A stretch of DNA of 64,000 nt from Epiperipatus broadwayi (lineage: Eukaryota > Onychophora > Udeonychophora > Euonychophora > Peripatidae). Made by a program: the position numbers and the translations under genes. Where the stretch lies: contig JAQFVV010012666.1 in assembly GCA_028023455.1 (NCBI GenBank), positions 709,847 to 773,846 on the forward strand. The letters run 5' to 3'. Position 1 is the stretch's first letter; each line of letters opens with the position of its first letter. The notes beneath the pieces are model-generated. The model saw only the letters and a list, made by a program, of their open reading frames with translations. It did no database searches and was not told the DNA's origin. Below, one piece after another: positions 36,491 through 50,139 of the stretch.

Positions 36491-38211
36491 TGTGATGATT
36501 GCACATACTGTGGTCACACATATAGATATTTAACATTTAAAGAATGTTAAATATTGTGCTTGGGTTAAAAAAAAGTGAGTTTAAAAAAATTACAAAACAA
36601 AGAAATGTTTAAGTAAAAAAGAGAGGGAATTTTAATCGAAATGATTCTTATCTTTTACCCTCCAAAGTTCAGATTTTTGAAAGAATAGAAATATTAAGGT
36701 TAAAAAATATTGATATCATGCGTTTAAAGTAAGATAAAAAAATGACAAATAAAATATAAATAAAATAAAAACTTAATAATATAAAAACAAAAGTGATAGT
36801 TGGGAAGTTTAAATAAAATATAAGTAAAATTTAGAATGCAACAAAAAGATAAAGATCTGGTCTTAAAATTACACATTTTGACGAAAATGAAATGCATATG
36901 TGAATGTATGAATAAAGAGAGTAATGTTTATTTTATGTCAAAATGAAATAATTTTATTAAAGAAAATGACTGATAAATAAATGTAAAAATATTATATTAT
37001 AAAATTATATCAAATTATAAGTAATTTTGTATAAGTTGCTGAAAGCATGTTAAAGTAAAAAGGTGTGAAATAAAAATACAGCGGGAGATCAAGATAAGGA
37101 AGGAATTTGAAAAATAAAGAAAATTAATTAATGAATTGGAAAACAGTATTGGTTGCGACTTCAGTGAAGACACTGCTCTGATAAGAAGCAGGGAAATATA
37201 ATAGAAAGCAGACATGAAAGTTAAATTTGGGAACATGAAAACAAACTATAACATAAGGGAAGCTTCAAGGATGTGTGGCTAAAGGCCAGTCGCGTTCGCC
37301 GTTCGATCCAGACTTCCGTGCTATAATGGTTCACGTCTCGATGTAACAACTGCTGATGTAGCACCTGCTGAAGAGTTTGTTTTTGCCTTGCCTTGATTCC
37401 CACAATATGGAGGAGTCCCAACAACCAAATCTAACTGACGAGTGACCGTTACCTACTAAAGAAGTGGAAAAATTTCACGGGATGGTCAGCAAAATGCCAA
37501 CTTTATTCGAAGACTTTATCACCTAGATAATTATGAATAAGAAATTTTATATAATTATGTGCACATACCATTAAATTTAATGCAATTGCCAATCCCACAT
37601 ATAATGAGATAGACCTTAATTAGACTCTTTGAATATTTGAAAGGACTATAAATAGATAAGTTATCTCCACAGATTGCAATCATATATAGAATCTTCTTTT
37701 GTATTTATTTATTTTTTATGTTATTATAGCATAATCTGTTTTTGTTTATATTGAGTGTTAATAATTTAGAGTGTTTCTTTATTTATAATTTATTGCATTA
37801 AATATCTTTTATTTATGTAAAATCTGTTTTGTCTCTTTCTTTGCCACTTCCAAAAAATAATATAATCTTTGGGTTGGGAATAATTATTATGCATTTGAGT
37901 ACTTAATTAACATGTGAAGCTAGTGGTGCAGTATTTAATCCTATTAAATTTATAATTATCCAAGTGCTGTAACTCTGAAATTGTACAGCAGTTGGAAGAA
38001 AGTTGACCGGGAAATATAACCTGGAGCTATATCCGTATAGCATACAAGTTCAGTCAAGTACGGATATAAACTTGTCTGATATAGACTCGTCTATGTCCGT
38101 ATTTTCTCTCTGCTTGCGGTAGCGGAAAGTGGGCAATCTTGAATTATAAGAATTCCCCATTATATATAAATAAAAGGAAAGTTTAAGCCTTTCGATCTTC
38201 GGGTTTCCATT

Positions 38212-38214
<3 letters not shown>
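36491..38214 (+). repeat. 3' LTR of the gag-only element
   Basis: Similar to 31272-33098 throughout, but shorter, chiefly through a 111-bp deletion at a direct repeat. It ends TTTCCATTACA and is followed at once by (AT)n. Confidence 0.8.

Positions 38215-38244
<30 letters not shown>
38215..38244. repeat. (AT)n between two LTRs
   Basis: Alternating AT joins the CA end of the gag-only element to the TG start of the next LTR. It serves as flank for both insertions. Confidence 0.9.
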
Positions 38245-38247
<3 letters not shown>

Positions 38248-40069
38248 AACGGAAAACAAATATATAATATTGTGATGATGAGTGATAAAATGATAGTTGC
38301 TATAATTCAATAACTAAACACTAAACAGGATATATGATATGCTCCAGCAGTTCATCATTTGTAGCCAAGTAAAATTAAATGAGAAATGAATTTACTGTGA
38401 TAGCTAGACTACAATTTATAATTAAATAAGGATGACGCTAACATATAAATAAGAATATATGCATATCATGCTCTATTTAGGTATCTATATTTTAATTAAT
38501 TAAATATAACATTATAGCCCGATTGCAACTATCCTAAACATTAATTCTGTCATGCTAATAATAAAATAAATAAATTATCTCATTTCTCAACACTTAAAAT
38601 AACAAAATGAAAATGAAAACTATTGTCATTAAAGATTGAAAATATTTTGATATTGGGGAAGTCATTTGAACAATACAACATACTGGCCATTGTCATCAAA
38701 TAAAATAATATTAAATATAGCAACTGAATAAAATTACCCACTGTGAGATCTCTGGAATGCCTTATGCTTAACTCCAATGAAAGGTTCTTTTAACCAAGAA
38801 TCCTTCTCATTCCTCTTTCCATGTATATACGACCATTCACGGTCACATGCATACACTGGTGCTATTTAGAACATATAAAATTATCATATAAACTTAATAT
38901 CATTAAGTTTGAAAGGGATTAAATCACTCTTTATTCAGTTTAGCTAAGTACATGTGTTTTCCCATGAGTGTCACTAGATTGTTTTAAATCTAGATACATA
39001 TCTGTTTAGAGTGTACTGAGTTCAAACTCATTCGGTACATTTTTATTACACATGACTTGGATGAATAATGAAAAAATGACACTCTTATATTTTACTCATT
39101 TCAATAAAATCATAAGATCCCCATATCACAAAAGTTTATATAGATCAAAGACTTATAGATATTACTAGCTCATTTTATGTATATTGATGAACAGATGCAA
39201 AAAATACTCTTATTAATGGCTTCCAAATCAACATAGTGAAGACCAATACTTAAGTAGCTGGCCAAATAAATCAATTGACTTAACTTATTATTTATAATAT
39301 AATGATAATAATGATGATAATGATGGTGATGATATCATGTACAGTATTAGGTTTAAATGGTGTTTTAATCAATAATATGATATTCATCTTTGATGGTTCA
39401 AAACTCATGGGCATAACATAATTTTAGCTTTATATTATTATACACCTATAATTATTAAAATTTGGTTATTATCAAACCCAATCCCCAAAAACTTAAATGT
39501 GAATCCATATTCTATCTTGCTTAACATTTTTTTCTGAGTACTTGCTTAACATTTGCAAGTGATTGTTCAATATTTACAAATGGTGATGATCAATTAAAAT
39601 GATAGAATTAAGAGAAGACAACATATGATTATATCAACAATAATAACTCGTAAACCATTTAAGATATATAGTTATATTTTATTAATACTATTCTTTCTTT
39701 AAAATCAAATTTATGAATTAGATAAATGGCTTATTACTACATTAATTAAATATAGAATTAATACACAATTTTATATACAAGTTTGTCATTTTGGATATAT
39801 AAATAAGCTGGCTTAAAAGGATATTTTAAAAAAAATATTTCAGTGAATGCTTACTTAAGACTTTCCTAACTTATTATACCATAAAAATAAATTTCATATG
39901 TAACTTGTGTGTTTTATTTTACTTCCATTCAAATGTGAATCCCTGCTTTTTAATTTACCATATTTAAACTAATTATGTATAACCTATTCATTTGACGTGT
40001 TTGTATAAGTGTTTACACACACACACTACTGTGATATGTCAACATATATTTCCAAAATGTGTTCCCTTA

Positions 40070-40840
40070 TATTAAAGATTAACCTTTTAACCGCTAATTT
40101 TATCATTGGTTGTATCAGATAAAAATCAAATCTTTTAATTGGCCAACTCACAAACTGAAGACAAAGCCTATTGTTAAAACATATTCGCCTATAATATTAA
40201 ATTCAACTCAGATACGTTTATAAAAAGTATATAATTAATTTTTCAGGTCATGAAAAAAACGAAAGTTCTTTCAAAAATAAATTGCTATTTATTTATTCTA
40301 AAATATTCAATATCGGCAACATAAAAGTTATAATGTAAACAAAAAGATAGACTTTTACGTTATAGAAAAGTAAATATTTCTTTTTACTACAACTTCAATA
40401 TTTGGACTAAAATCTTCAATATTTTTCGAAAATAATTTTGTTTTTTTATTATTCTCTCTGAAAATTATGTTTAATTTCCATAAATATTATTTAATAATAG
40501 TTTAAATCGTATTCGAAATGAAAATCTCAGCATTTTTCTTTATTTTCTTTGATCAGGCAGTTTCTTTGTTCTTTCCATCCAATCAGAATGTCTTTTTCGG
40601 CTGAGAGCATGCTAAGAACCAATCACAAATAATGTTCCTTCTTTGTTTAGGTTTAAATGCGTTTTTTTTCTATTTTTTACTTCTAAAATAAATCGGAAGA
40701 TGTCACCATCGTACAGAACTTTTAAAAACGAATTCAATACGTATTTCATGAATATTTTCGTATAAAAACTGGCTGAGTTAGAGTGATTTCAGATGTCGAC
40801 GAGGAGCCTCATAAAAAACAGTCTTTTGGTTAATACATAA
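40070..40840. other. Insertion inside the solo LTR
   Basis: This block interrupts similarity to the related LTR near 52080-52110. The ends share ATTAACC in inverted orientation, too short to call a transposon terminus. It contains two CCAAT-type strings (ATCCAATCAG, AACCAATCAC) around 40580-40630. No coding frame is recognised. Confidence 0.4.
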
Positions 40841-41914
40841 ATCACATATATAAAAAATATCCTTGCAACCTTGAGCAAAAGAAAATAAAATACATTATAT
40901 CAATTTAATATGCAACAAGATAAAAAACAACATTATAAATGCATATATTTACAGGTTGCTCATTATCATAACAAATGAAGAAAAAAACATTTCAATATTA
41001 CAATATATAATAAAAGAAAATAATGAAAATTTAAGTTTAAAAATTTAAACTGTGTTTGTGTTATGTGATATTGAGAATAACTATCGATAAACAAGCCTTT
41101 AATATTTCTGTATCAAAAGAAAAAAAATGCTTTGACCAATAAATTAAGGTTTACTTTTAATAAATAAAAATAAAAGATCTGTTAATCAAAGTTCATAGTT
41201 ACCCGATTATTTTCACCTTTTATAAAGGTCTCATGTTTGCATTTTCAGATTGCTTGTCTAATGTATAGCTTCAATAAGTTGATTTGCTCCATTTAAAAAA
41301 AGTTCTTCAGATACTTTTAAGATAAATGTGAATTAATTGACTTGCTTGTTTCCACAATTTTAAAATTATTTATTGTTGATGCTTTTAATAACACTGAATT
41401 TGTTGACTGGCTTGCTTCTACCATTTCAAAAAGTTATTACAAATACTTTTAGATAAGTATGAACTGGTGGATTTGCTTGTCTCTTCCATTTTAAAAAAAA
41501 ACATTGTAGACACTTTAGCTGACTGAGGAAAACTTTAACAAAAATTTGATTCATAGCTTCATCAAATTTGGCCATATATATGGCTTTTATTCATCTTTCC
41601 CTTCTTCTCTTGTCCAAGATGATGATTAGATTATGTTTGTGGCTGGCTTTAAATTTTTCCATTCTTTTGGTTACTATGGACTGATATATAAATCCATAGT
41701 AGATTTGTGATTTAACTCATTCTGTGAGATTCCAGGAAGCAGAAGTGGCTTTAGCAATGCAAATTCATTATATTATACACAGCAAAATATATTAATATCA
41801 TTTTATAGAATTGTAATTAACTTCTTCCATGAAATTCAATTTTTTGCCTTCTTAATATTGCTGAGAATTACTTATATATATATATATTGTAATAATTTAA
41901 TTTTTAGAAAGTTG

Positions 41915-42022
<108 letters not shown>

Positions 42023-43096
42023 TCCTCTATTCTGACTTTAAAACAAGAGACATTTTTCCTTTTTTGGATTTTTTTTTTTTTAGAGAGAGGAAACAAATCA
42101 ATAACTAATACACTTAAAAAATGAATACTGTTCATTTCCTTTCAGATTAAAATGATTGCATATTTCGTTAATATTATTAACTGATTTCCATTCAGTAAAT
42201 ATTGTTTCACTCATTTCTAAAGCAAAAGTTGAACTGCTTCTCCTCTCCAAAAATTATTGAAAAAAAAACTTACAGCCTACATCTCTTCTTTAATCAAATA
42301 AAAAAAAACTGACCGTTAGTAATATTAATGATTGACTTTCTTTTAAAACTACATATTGTTAGATCACTCTCCTCCAAAGAAAAGTTGAACTGCCTTTAAA
42401 TATTGTTTCATTTGTTTATATTCCAAATCTTTGATCAAAAAAAGAACCACCTGGAAATCTTATCTTGAGATAAAGATAAAAAATCAGAGTTTGACAAACT
42501 GATGTTCTATTGCGCTTTTACAAGAAAATTAATAATCACGTTTTATTCCATCAAAGCACCTCCTCTCTAAAAATAATCTTAGATACAGATAATACAAACA
42601 ATAAAGCTTGCAATCTATAGTCATTAGAAATAGGTGTAAAAGTGCTTTGGTGTTTATACAGACATTCTCATTCTTTCACACTCTTTTGCACGTGTATATA
42701 TTTTTTTTCCTTTTATCTCCCAATCTACTAATCTTGATCACCTTATTTTACACTTTCTTTCTAATCTGCTTTATTTTAACAAAAACTAATGTTAAATAAT
42801 TTAACACTTTATTTAATAAGAAAATATAATATTTAATAACTATTTATAAATTATATATTATAATAAATACACACATGAATCTATATATATATAAAAGAAA
42901 AAAATCATTTTTTAATTAAATAATATATACGTGTGGGACATGAGAACCTATACATATGTACAATATATATATATATATATATATGAAAAGAAAGGTACTG
43001 TTAATAGGTTTGCTATTATTGAGATATAGATCTTTAAACAGAGGGCGTTACTGGATATTTGTAATTGTATAATGGTTTGTATATATATATATATAT

Positions 43097-46000
43097 TGAA
43101 ACGGTTGTCTTCAAGTCCCTCACCGTTTCACCAACCATCCTAATAACCCACTCGTCTGTGCTAAGTTCAAACCTGTTTAATAAGTCTAAATTAAGATTGG
43201 TAGCTAAAAATTGCAATCACGGCTATATAAACAGCATTATATACGCACATACGAAAGAACGCTATAAGTGAATAGTATTGCCAGAGTTATAGCGTATAAT
43301 TTTATCGCGTAATATTTTTAAACAGTAATAATGTAGCATCAATTTATTAATTTATTACTTAAATTCGTATGTGGGAATATAATCCACTTATCTTGAATAT
43401 ACATATATAGCATAGTGGCGTGATTAAAATATTTCTTAAATTTTAAGTTTCATTTTTATTATAAACCAATTTAATGTAAAAACACATTGAAAGGGTGATT
43501 GATTGCAAATGCGCTGACAAGTTTCTTTTTAAAAAGAAAAAAGATTTTTTTTTCTAAAAATAAAAGTATTTTCGGAGAATTAAAAGTTTAGTAAAGTTTT
43601 TGCTGTAAACAATTGTATCAGTATATGCCACACCTGCCTTAGGTTTCTAAAAAGAAAAGCCAATTTTAAAATAATCTAGCTAATTGATTCTAAATTATTT
43701 TGGAGACCTCGCTAATTAAAAATATGTTTACAGCAGGGATTTTACACATAAATTATAAAATCAGAACAAAATTCCTGACTAATTAAAAATAAAATCTAAT
43801 ATCGGATTAAACTGATTAAAATTCGATTTAATTAAAAGTTGATAATCAGAGAAAAGTTATAACCCCTAAAAGGAATGTCAGCATGTTTGAAGTCAACCAC
43901 TAATTTCATAAGCAAATTAAAAATTTTGTAATCTTGATGGAGATGAAATTCCAAGGTGTGTGGGCTGATAAGGCGATCATTTAAAAAGGCCATGTAAAGT
44001 GGAGGAGCCATCTTAGATCTTTACTTTTTGAAACCTTGACAGCTTGAATGCTACATCTGTGAAGTTTTGCCCTCTTTGATCATCGTTAAGCTTTGGAATC
44101 CAGCGTGTATCCTGAACCAAAAGCAACCGTGAACATTTTGACATCCAGTTAAGACAATAATTTTTATATCTGTGTGAGAGAAAATGTTGGGCTAAAACAG
44201 GAAGCCTTGGCTAAGCTCCAGAGTGAAGGTGACAGGCCTTTACTTCCATCCAAAAACCACCATCACCAGTATGCCGCCATAACAGCTCCGCTCTAACCGT
44301 GAGAAGAAGATGATGCCGCAAGCCACCACAAAGACTCCCATAACTCCAGCTCAAGTACTACAAGATGACCGGTAACCTCACCATTTCTAACTGCAGTTCA
44401 ATATATTAATTTTCCTTTAAGTCTAGACTTATAAAATGTATTTTAATTATAAAATCTTGAATTCAAGTAAATTGCTAAATGTAAAATTTTATTCTTAAAT
44501 TTAATTATATAATTCTGACCTACTTTCTAATGTTTCCTAACTAAATGATTTTAATAATTTTATTTTCAATTTTCTCACTGCAGTTGTGATTATGGTTTCT
44601 TTATTTCTTTTTTTATTTTAAAATATAAATTATATGCTAATGCCTCGAAACAGCGGGCATTCAATATTAATAATAAAGAGAAGAGAGAATGACCCCTCTT
44701 CATTTAATAATTATTTATCGTAGCTTAATGCACGCTGTTTCGAAACCCTCTTAAATAACTGTTAAGAATTGGCTATGTGCTGATTATTATTTTGACCTTG
44801 ATTATTTAATTATTTGTTGGCAATTTTAAAATGGGAATCTTGTTTTAACCCAAAGTAAATTTCAATTTAATTTTCACTAAGCAATATCCAAGCCTTGAAT
44901 AAGTATATTTGTTATTTATTTCATTTTGTAAAAGCCCTCCAAATATACTTTTCCCCTTTTTCTTTTTATTAATCGCGTAATCAAATGTGTTATTTGAGAT
45001 TGAAACTAGAAAGCAAAGAATATTTAAAAGTACGCCCACGTATAGCATATGATATTAAAAATGCTATAGTAGAGTTGGCGCTAATGATTCCACTGATTAG
45101 CTATCGTTCTCGTGGCTAAATATTAAATTATTTCAACTCTTTTGCTTGGCGGATGTGATAATTTTATTATACCTTTCAACTCTCTCGTTATGTTGCATTT
45201 TTCTTTAAGATGGGACTCGGAACGGCCATCCCTCTTACACTCCTTGGGTCGCACACGAATAAGACCTGACGTCAAATTCCAGGCAATAGTGTTAGCTACC
45301 CCAACCCTCTTTAGCAGCATGGCGATCGGTCATAGGGCTCCGGTGTTGATCACAAAACCCTAAATATTAATCCATCCGCAGAGCGACATTTAGTATAACT
45401 GTTTACCAGCGCTATAGCGCATTGGTTCTTTTGGTGGCCAACTCTTCCTCCCTTAAATTAAGTTTCAGCCATTGTCTGACATATTCAAGAGCTAGTTTCG
45501 GCCTCATGTACAATAGTTTGAAATAATAATATTATAGATAAAATTGACTTTAAATGTTTCACATATATGTGACAACAAGGTTTCGTCTGATTACTTAGCT
45601 GAAAACCATGAAATAAGAGGGATTAGCATAATCTGCCCCATAGCTACAATGCAGTGACTGATCAATAAGATAATAAAGTAAATGATGAAAACAATATTTA
45701 ACTTCATCAAATAAAATAACAAATGTCAAATAATTTTAATTGTAAGGAGAGAAGGTTAAAGCGCTCTCCAAAATGTTAGATGCTACGCGCATTTTAATTG
45801 TAAAATGCAAGAATAATATAGATAAAATCGTCAAATTTAATCTGCAAAAATAAACATACAATTTAATAAATTACTCTGATCTCGATCTTATTTATTTCAA
45901 TCCAATTCAAAATTCTCTATATTATATATGTGATTTCCGATGCATTAATTAGTTTTAAATATATACAGTTAATAAATTCCATTTTTTTTGTTATGAGTCT

Positions 46001-46213
46001 CATTGCTTCTCCGTGACCTATGTCGGCCGTGTGGAAAGAGGTATACTATGTGTAAGTTCAAGGTGGTCATTCGTAGGGTCTTGAGTCTTGGAATCCTGGC
46101 TTACGAGTTGAAGTGCGGTCGGACTCGGGAGGTGACAGTCCTAGTCTGGTCAGCTTCAGTCTTTTTTGCTTGGATTCTGAATTCTGTTACGTGAATGTAC
46201 AAACTTGACTGTT

Positions 46214-46216
<3 letters not shown>
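43097..46216 (+). mobile_element. Probable further solo LTR
   Basis: The segment begins TGAAACGG directly after an AT tract and ends GACTGTTACA directly before (AT)n. The ends form a short imperfect inverted repeat (TGAAAC / GTTACA). The last 200 bp are GC-richer, as in the other LTRs here. There is no internal gene and no second copy in the window, so the call rests on termini and context only. GC-rich patches at 44280-44380 and 45190-45370 contain short frames I do not recognise. Confidence 0.4.
44645..44743. repeat. Imperfect hairpin about 100 bp long
   Basis: Arms TCGAAACAGCGGGCATT (44645) and AATGCACGCTGTTTCGA (44727) are complementary with one mismatch. Inner AT-rich parts also pair partly. 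It could be a small MITE or an RNA stem-loop within the presumed LTR. Confidence 0.55.

Positions 46217-46244
<28 letters not shown>
46217..46244. repeat. (AT)n between two LTR ends
   Basis: Alternating AT lies between GTTACA on the left and TGTACA on the right. Confidence 0.9.
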
Positions 46245-46247
<3 letters not shown>

Positions 46248-49200
46248 ACATATACATATAGTATTCAATTATTTAAAAAAAAAAAAAAAATTTTTATTCT
46301 TTTATACATACAGAGATTTATATGTATAAAATCTATTATTATGAATAAACAGTTCTTTTTTATGATTTATTATATAATATTTTTATTATTAAATAATATG
46401 TGTTAAATTTATTTAACTTTCATTTTGATAAAATAGAGTAAATCAGAAAAGTGTGAAATAAGGCAATCAAGATTGTTAGATTAAAAAAAAAAAGGAAAAA
46501 TTGTACACGTGTGAAACAATGAATAGATCTGTACAAACACAAAGATGCTTTTACACTTATTTCTGATTGCTATAGATGGCCAGCTTTGTTTGTTATCTGT
46601 ATCTTAAAATTATTTTACAAAAGAGGTGCTTTAATGTAGATAATCATAGCATTCAATTTTAAATCTTTTTTGATAGTGACCGACCTCAAACTTGTGAAGC
46701 TTTGATTTTTTAAGATAAGATCTCCAGATGTTTTTTCGTGATATAAACGATTAAAACAATTTTTTTAGGCAGTCAGTCTGAAATTTTTTAAAGAGGCAGT
46801 TAATCATTAATTTTTTTAAAGAGATGATCAGTCAGTAATAAATTTCTTTAGAGAGATGATCAGTTAAGTTATTATTATTGTTTTGAGACTCAACTCAATC
46901 GGTCCTTCCTTGTTATAATTCTTAAGCAGAAATGTAAGCTCGAATCTTTTTTTTTAAAAAAAGAGAGTGAACGCTTTAATTCTTTTTTCTCACTCCTTGA
47001 AGGTTGAAAAAAAAAAAGAGCAAATGAAATGTGCGTTTATATAAAGCAATTTTCAAGCAATATTAAAGAATAGAAGAGAAATGGAACAAGATTGAATTTA
47101 TTATAAGCTAGTAATAATTATAAAAATGATATTAACATATTTGGTTATGCATACTATGCCTTTGCATTGCTAAACCATCTTTTTCTGCTTCCTGATTATG
47201 ATTAATACAGAAGAGTCAAAATCGCTGATCTATCTATGAAATTATGTATCCAGTAATAACCAACAAAATTATAGATTTTGAAGCCAACCACGCAAGCTAT
47301 ATGGAATGCTTTGTTCTTGGTTCACGTCTGATTAAAAGCTCACTGCCTTCAAACCAATGGAGAAGGGGAAATAGGAGGAAAAGAAAATTTAAAACAGCTA
47401 TGTAGAACCAAGTTTGAAGCCATAAATCAAATTTTTGTTGATTTACCTCAATCATCTAAAGTGTCAACAGCAATTATTTTTTTAAAGAAGAGAAACAAGC
47501 AAATCCACCGGTACCTACTTATTCAAAGTACTTATAATAACTTTTTTTCTTTTAAATGGTAGAAGGAAGCCAATCAACAGTGAATAATAATGGACTTAAA
47601 AAAGAAACAAGCAAAGTCAATTGATTCAGCATTATCTTAAAAGTATCTGCAATAACTTTCTTTCTTTTTTTTGTTGTTCGTGAGCAAAGAAAAGCAGTCT
47701 AAAATTCAAATTCAGGACATTAATAAGAAGTAAAAAGTATACGGGTAAATATGAACTTTCTTTAACCGATTTTATTCTTTTACTTATTAAAAGTAAACCT
47801 TAATTTACTGGTCAAAGCAATTTTCTTTTTTGATACAGAAACATTAAAGACTTGTTTATCTATAGTTATTTGCAATATCTCACAACATAGCACAAACATA
47901 GTTTAAATCTTTAAACTTAAATTTTCATTATTTTTTTATTATATATTGTAAGGTTGAAATGTTTTTTTTTAATTGTTCTTCAGTTGTTAATGATAATGAG
48001 CAACCTATAGATATATGCATTTATAATGTTTTTTATTTTTATTTTATCTTGTTGCATATTAAAAGTTAATATATGTATTTTATTTTTCTTTCGCTATAAG
48101 GTTGCAAAAGAGAAAAGATATTTTTATATATGTAATTTTTGGGTATACATTTTAAACATATATGTTAACATTACCGAATGCGTGAATGTGTAACTGCTTA
48201 CCCAAACACATCAAAGAATAGGTTATATATGATTAGTTTAAAATAGTAAATTAAAAAGTAGGGCATTACATTTGAATGGAAATGAAATAACATAGACAAG
48301 TTACACTTGAAATTTATTTTATGATATGATAAGTAAGAAAAGTCTTAAATAAGCATTTATAGAATATGTAATTTTTTTAATATTGAGTTAAAACAGCTTA
48401 TTTTGAGATATCAAGAAAGGTGACAAACCTATATATTAAGTTTATTTGCTTATACTTATATAAATTTTTTTATTAATAAGTCATTTATTTAATTGTCGAT
48501 TTAATTTTAAAAAAGAAAGAGTAGTAGTGTTAATAAAATATAATTATATATCTTAATTGGTTTCCGAGTTATTATTAAGAATATTGTGTTTTTTTTTTTT
48601 GTCTTAATTCTATCATTTTAATTCATCATCATTGCTCGCAGTTATTAAGTATTACCATTCGTATATATTGAGCAATCACTTGCAAATATTAAGCGTCCGC
48701 AAAATAATAGGTAAACTAGAATGTTGATATTTAAGTATTTAAGGATTATGCTTGAGAATAAATTAAATTTTGATAATTATAGTTCAACATAGAAAGCTAA
48801 AATTGTGTTGTGTCCATGAATTTAGATCATCCTCATCAAAGATGGATATCATGTTATTAGTTAAAAATGTTTCAAATAATACTATATAAAAGTTATGATC
48901 GCCATCAATCATCATTAATAAATTATAATCATTAAATTTAACGTTTAGCGTAATGAATATATTTTAGTAAATAGGGGTTTATATAAAATTGAAGATTATG
49001 CAAAGAGATTCATGATGATCAATCATCACCATTAGTATTATTAAATCCCAGTATGAAATATGATAATTTTAATAGATGCCTATAAGTTTATAAAGATGAA
49101 TTTATTGTTGTGAATCTATTGATAAGCCATGGCTGGTATCATCATCACCATTATAATCATTGTTATGATATCACTATTATTATCATTATTATGATATTAT

Positions 49201-50105
49201 CATCATCATCATCATTATTACCTTTATTGTGATAAATAATCTAGTTAAATGGCCATCAATATCAATAATGGTCTTCACATGCTTGTTTGGAAGCCATTAA
49301 TAGGATTATACATGTCTGTTCATCAATATACGCTAATGAGCTAGCAATGTCTATAAGAATCTTTGATCTATAGTATAAACTTTGGTAATATTGGGATCCT
49401 GTAATTTTATCAATATAGATAAAATGTAGGAATGTCATTTTGTTCAATAGTCATCCAAGTCATGTGTAATAAATATGTACTGAATGAGTTTGAACTCAAG
49501 TACACTATAAATAGATACTTATCTAGATTGAAAACAATCTAGTGGCGCTCATGGGAAAACACATGTACTTAGCTAAACTGAATAAAGAGTGAGATCATCC
49601 CTTTCCAACTTCATAATATTAGTTTTATAAAATATATTTTTTATAAGTTGTCATGAATAGCACCAGTGTGTGCATATGACCATGAATGGTCTTATATATT
49701 TGGAAAGAAGGATAGGAAGGATTCTTTGTTAGAAGAACCTAGTATTGGAGATAAGCATAAGGCACTCCAGGAATCTCACAGTGAGTACTTTTATTCAGTT
49801 GCTATGTTTAATATTATTTTTATTAGATGACAATGTCCAGTATGTTTTACTGTTTAAATGACTGCCCCAATATATAAATAAATACCCAGAATCTTTAATG
49901 CTGATATTTTCAAGTGGCACAGTGATTATATAATTTCTTTATCTATGCTATGATGAATTAATATAGTTACAAATTATAGTTACAAATACATATCTTTTAT
50001 ATTAATTTAATAATTTCAAATATCTAAATAATACATATTTATAAATTGCAATTGTATAAATAATTGTTTACAAATGACGGCAATTGATTTATTTAACCAT
50101 TATTT
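46245..50105 (+). mobile_element. Long solo LTR, left arm of the palindrome
   Basis: Begins TGTACATATACATATAG after (AT)n. It is the reverse complement of 50140-53943 over nearly its whole length: identical across 49262-49447 by inspection, more diverged around 47200-47480. Its 3' edge near 50105 lacks a clean GTTACA, so that end is approximate. A TATA box, stem-loop and AATAAA occur in order near 49506-49586, giving the LTR direction. No internal region follows on the right. Instead the oppositely oriented LTR of another copy begins within about 40 bp. Confidence 0.7.
49506..49586 (+). promoter_or_regulatory. LTR core: TATA box, stem-loop and poly(A) signal
   Basis: TATAAATAG (49506-49514) is followed by the perfect stem-loop CTAGATTG-AAAA-CAATCTAG (49523-49542) and AATAAA (49581-49586). 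The TATA box sits in a GC-richer patch. About 30 bp downstream, the expected start site falls within the stem-loop, giving a short R region before the poly(A) signal. The same order is kept, reversed, at 50609-50689 and 57144-57224. Confidence 0.55.
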
Positions 50106-50139
50106 AAATTATATATAAATTGTAATTGAATCAATTATT

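Larger units (their letters stand above)
31272..38214 (+). mobile_element. Gag-only LTR retrotransposon with 1.8-kb LTRs
   Basis: Two direct repeats, 31272-33098 and 36491-38214, start TGTGATGAT and end TTACA. They enclose 3.4 kb with a PBS directly after the first and a purine tract directly before the second, a full LTR-element layout. (AT)n lies immediately outside on both sides, so the target duplication is hidden within it. The internal part has a long repeat-bearing leader, a gag-like frame and about 0.8 kb of trailing sequence, but no protease, RT, RNase H or integrase motif in any frame. It is probably non-autonomous. The parent family is not recognised, though PBS type and gag style suggest Ty3/gypsy. 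Confidence 0.8.

Noticed and set aside
45123-45363. Overlapping frames of 65 and 73 codons on opposite strands in a GC-richer patch
   Set aside because: No recognisable domain and both strands equally open. The location within a presumed LTR makes a gene unlikely.
46003-46194. 63-codon frame before the (AT)n
   Set aside because: It lies in the GC-richer terminal part of the presumed solo LTR, as in other LTR 3' ends here, and has no domain.
49262-49447. Identical 61-codon frame in three LTR copies (also 50748-50933 and 57283-57468)
   Set aside because: It lies in the LTR and its identity reflects the youth of the copies. The diverged solo LTR (39060-39240) breaks the frame by small indels, so there is no sign of selection for a protein.
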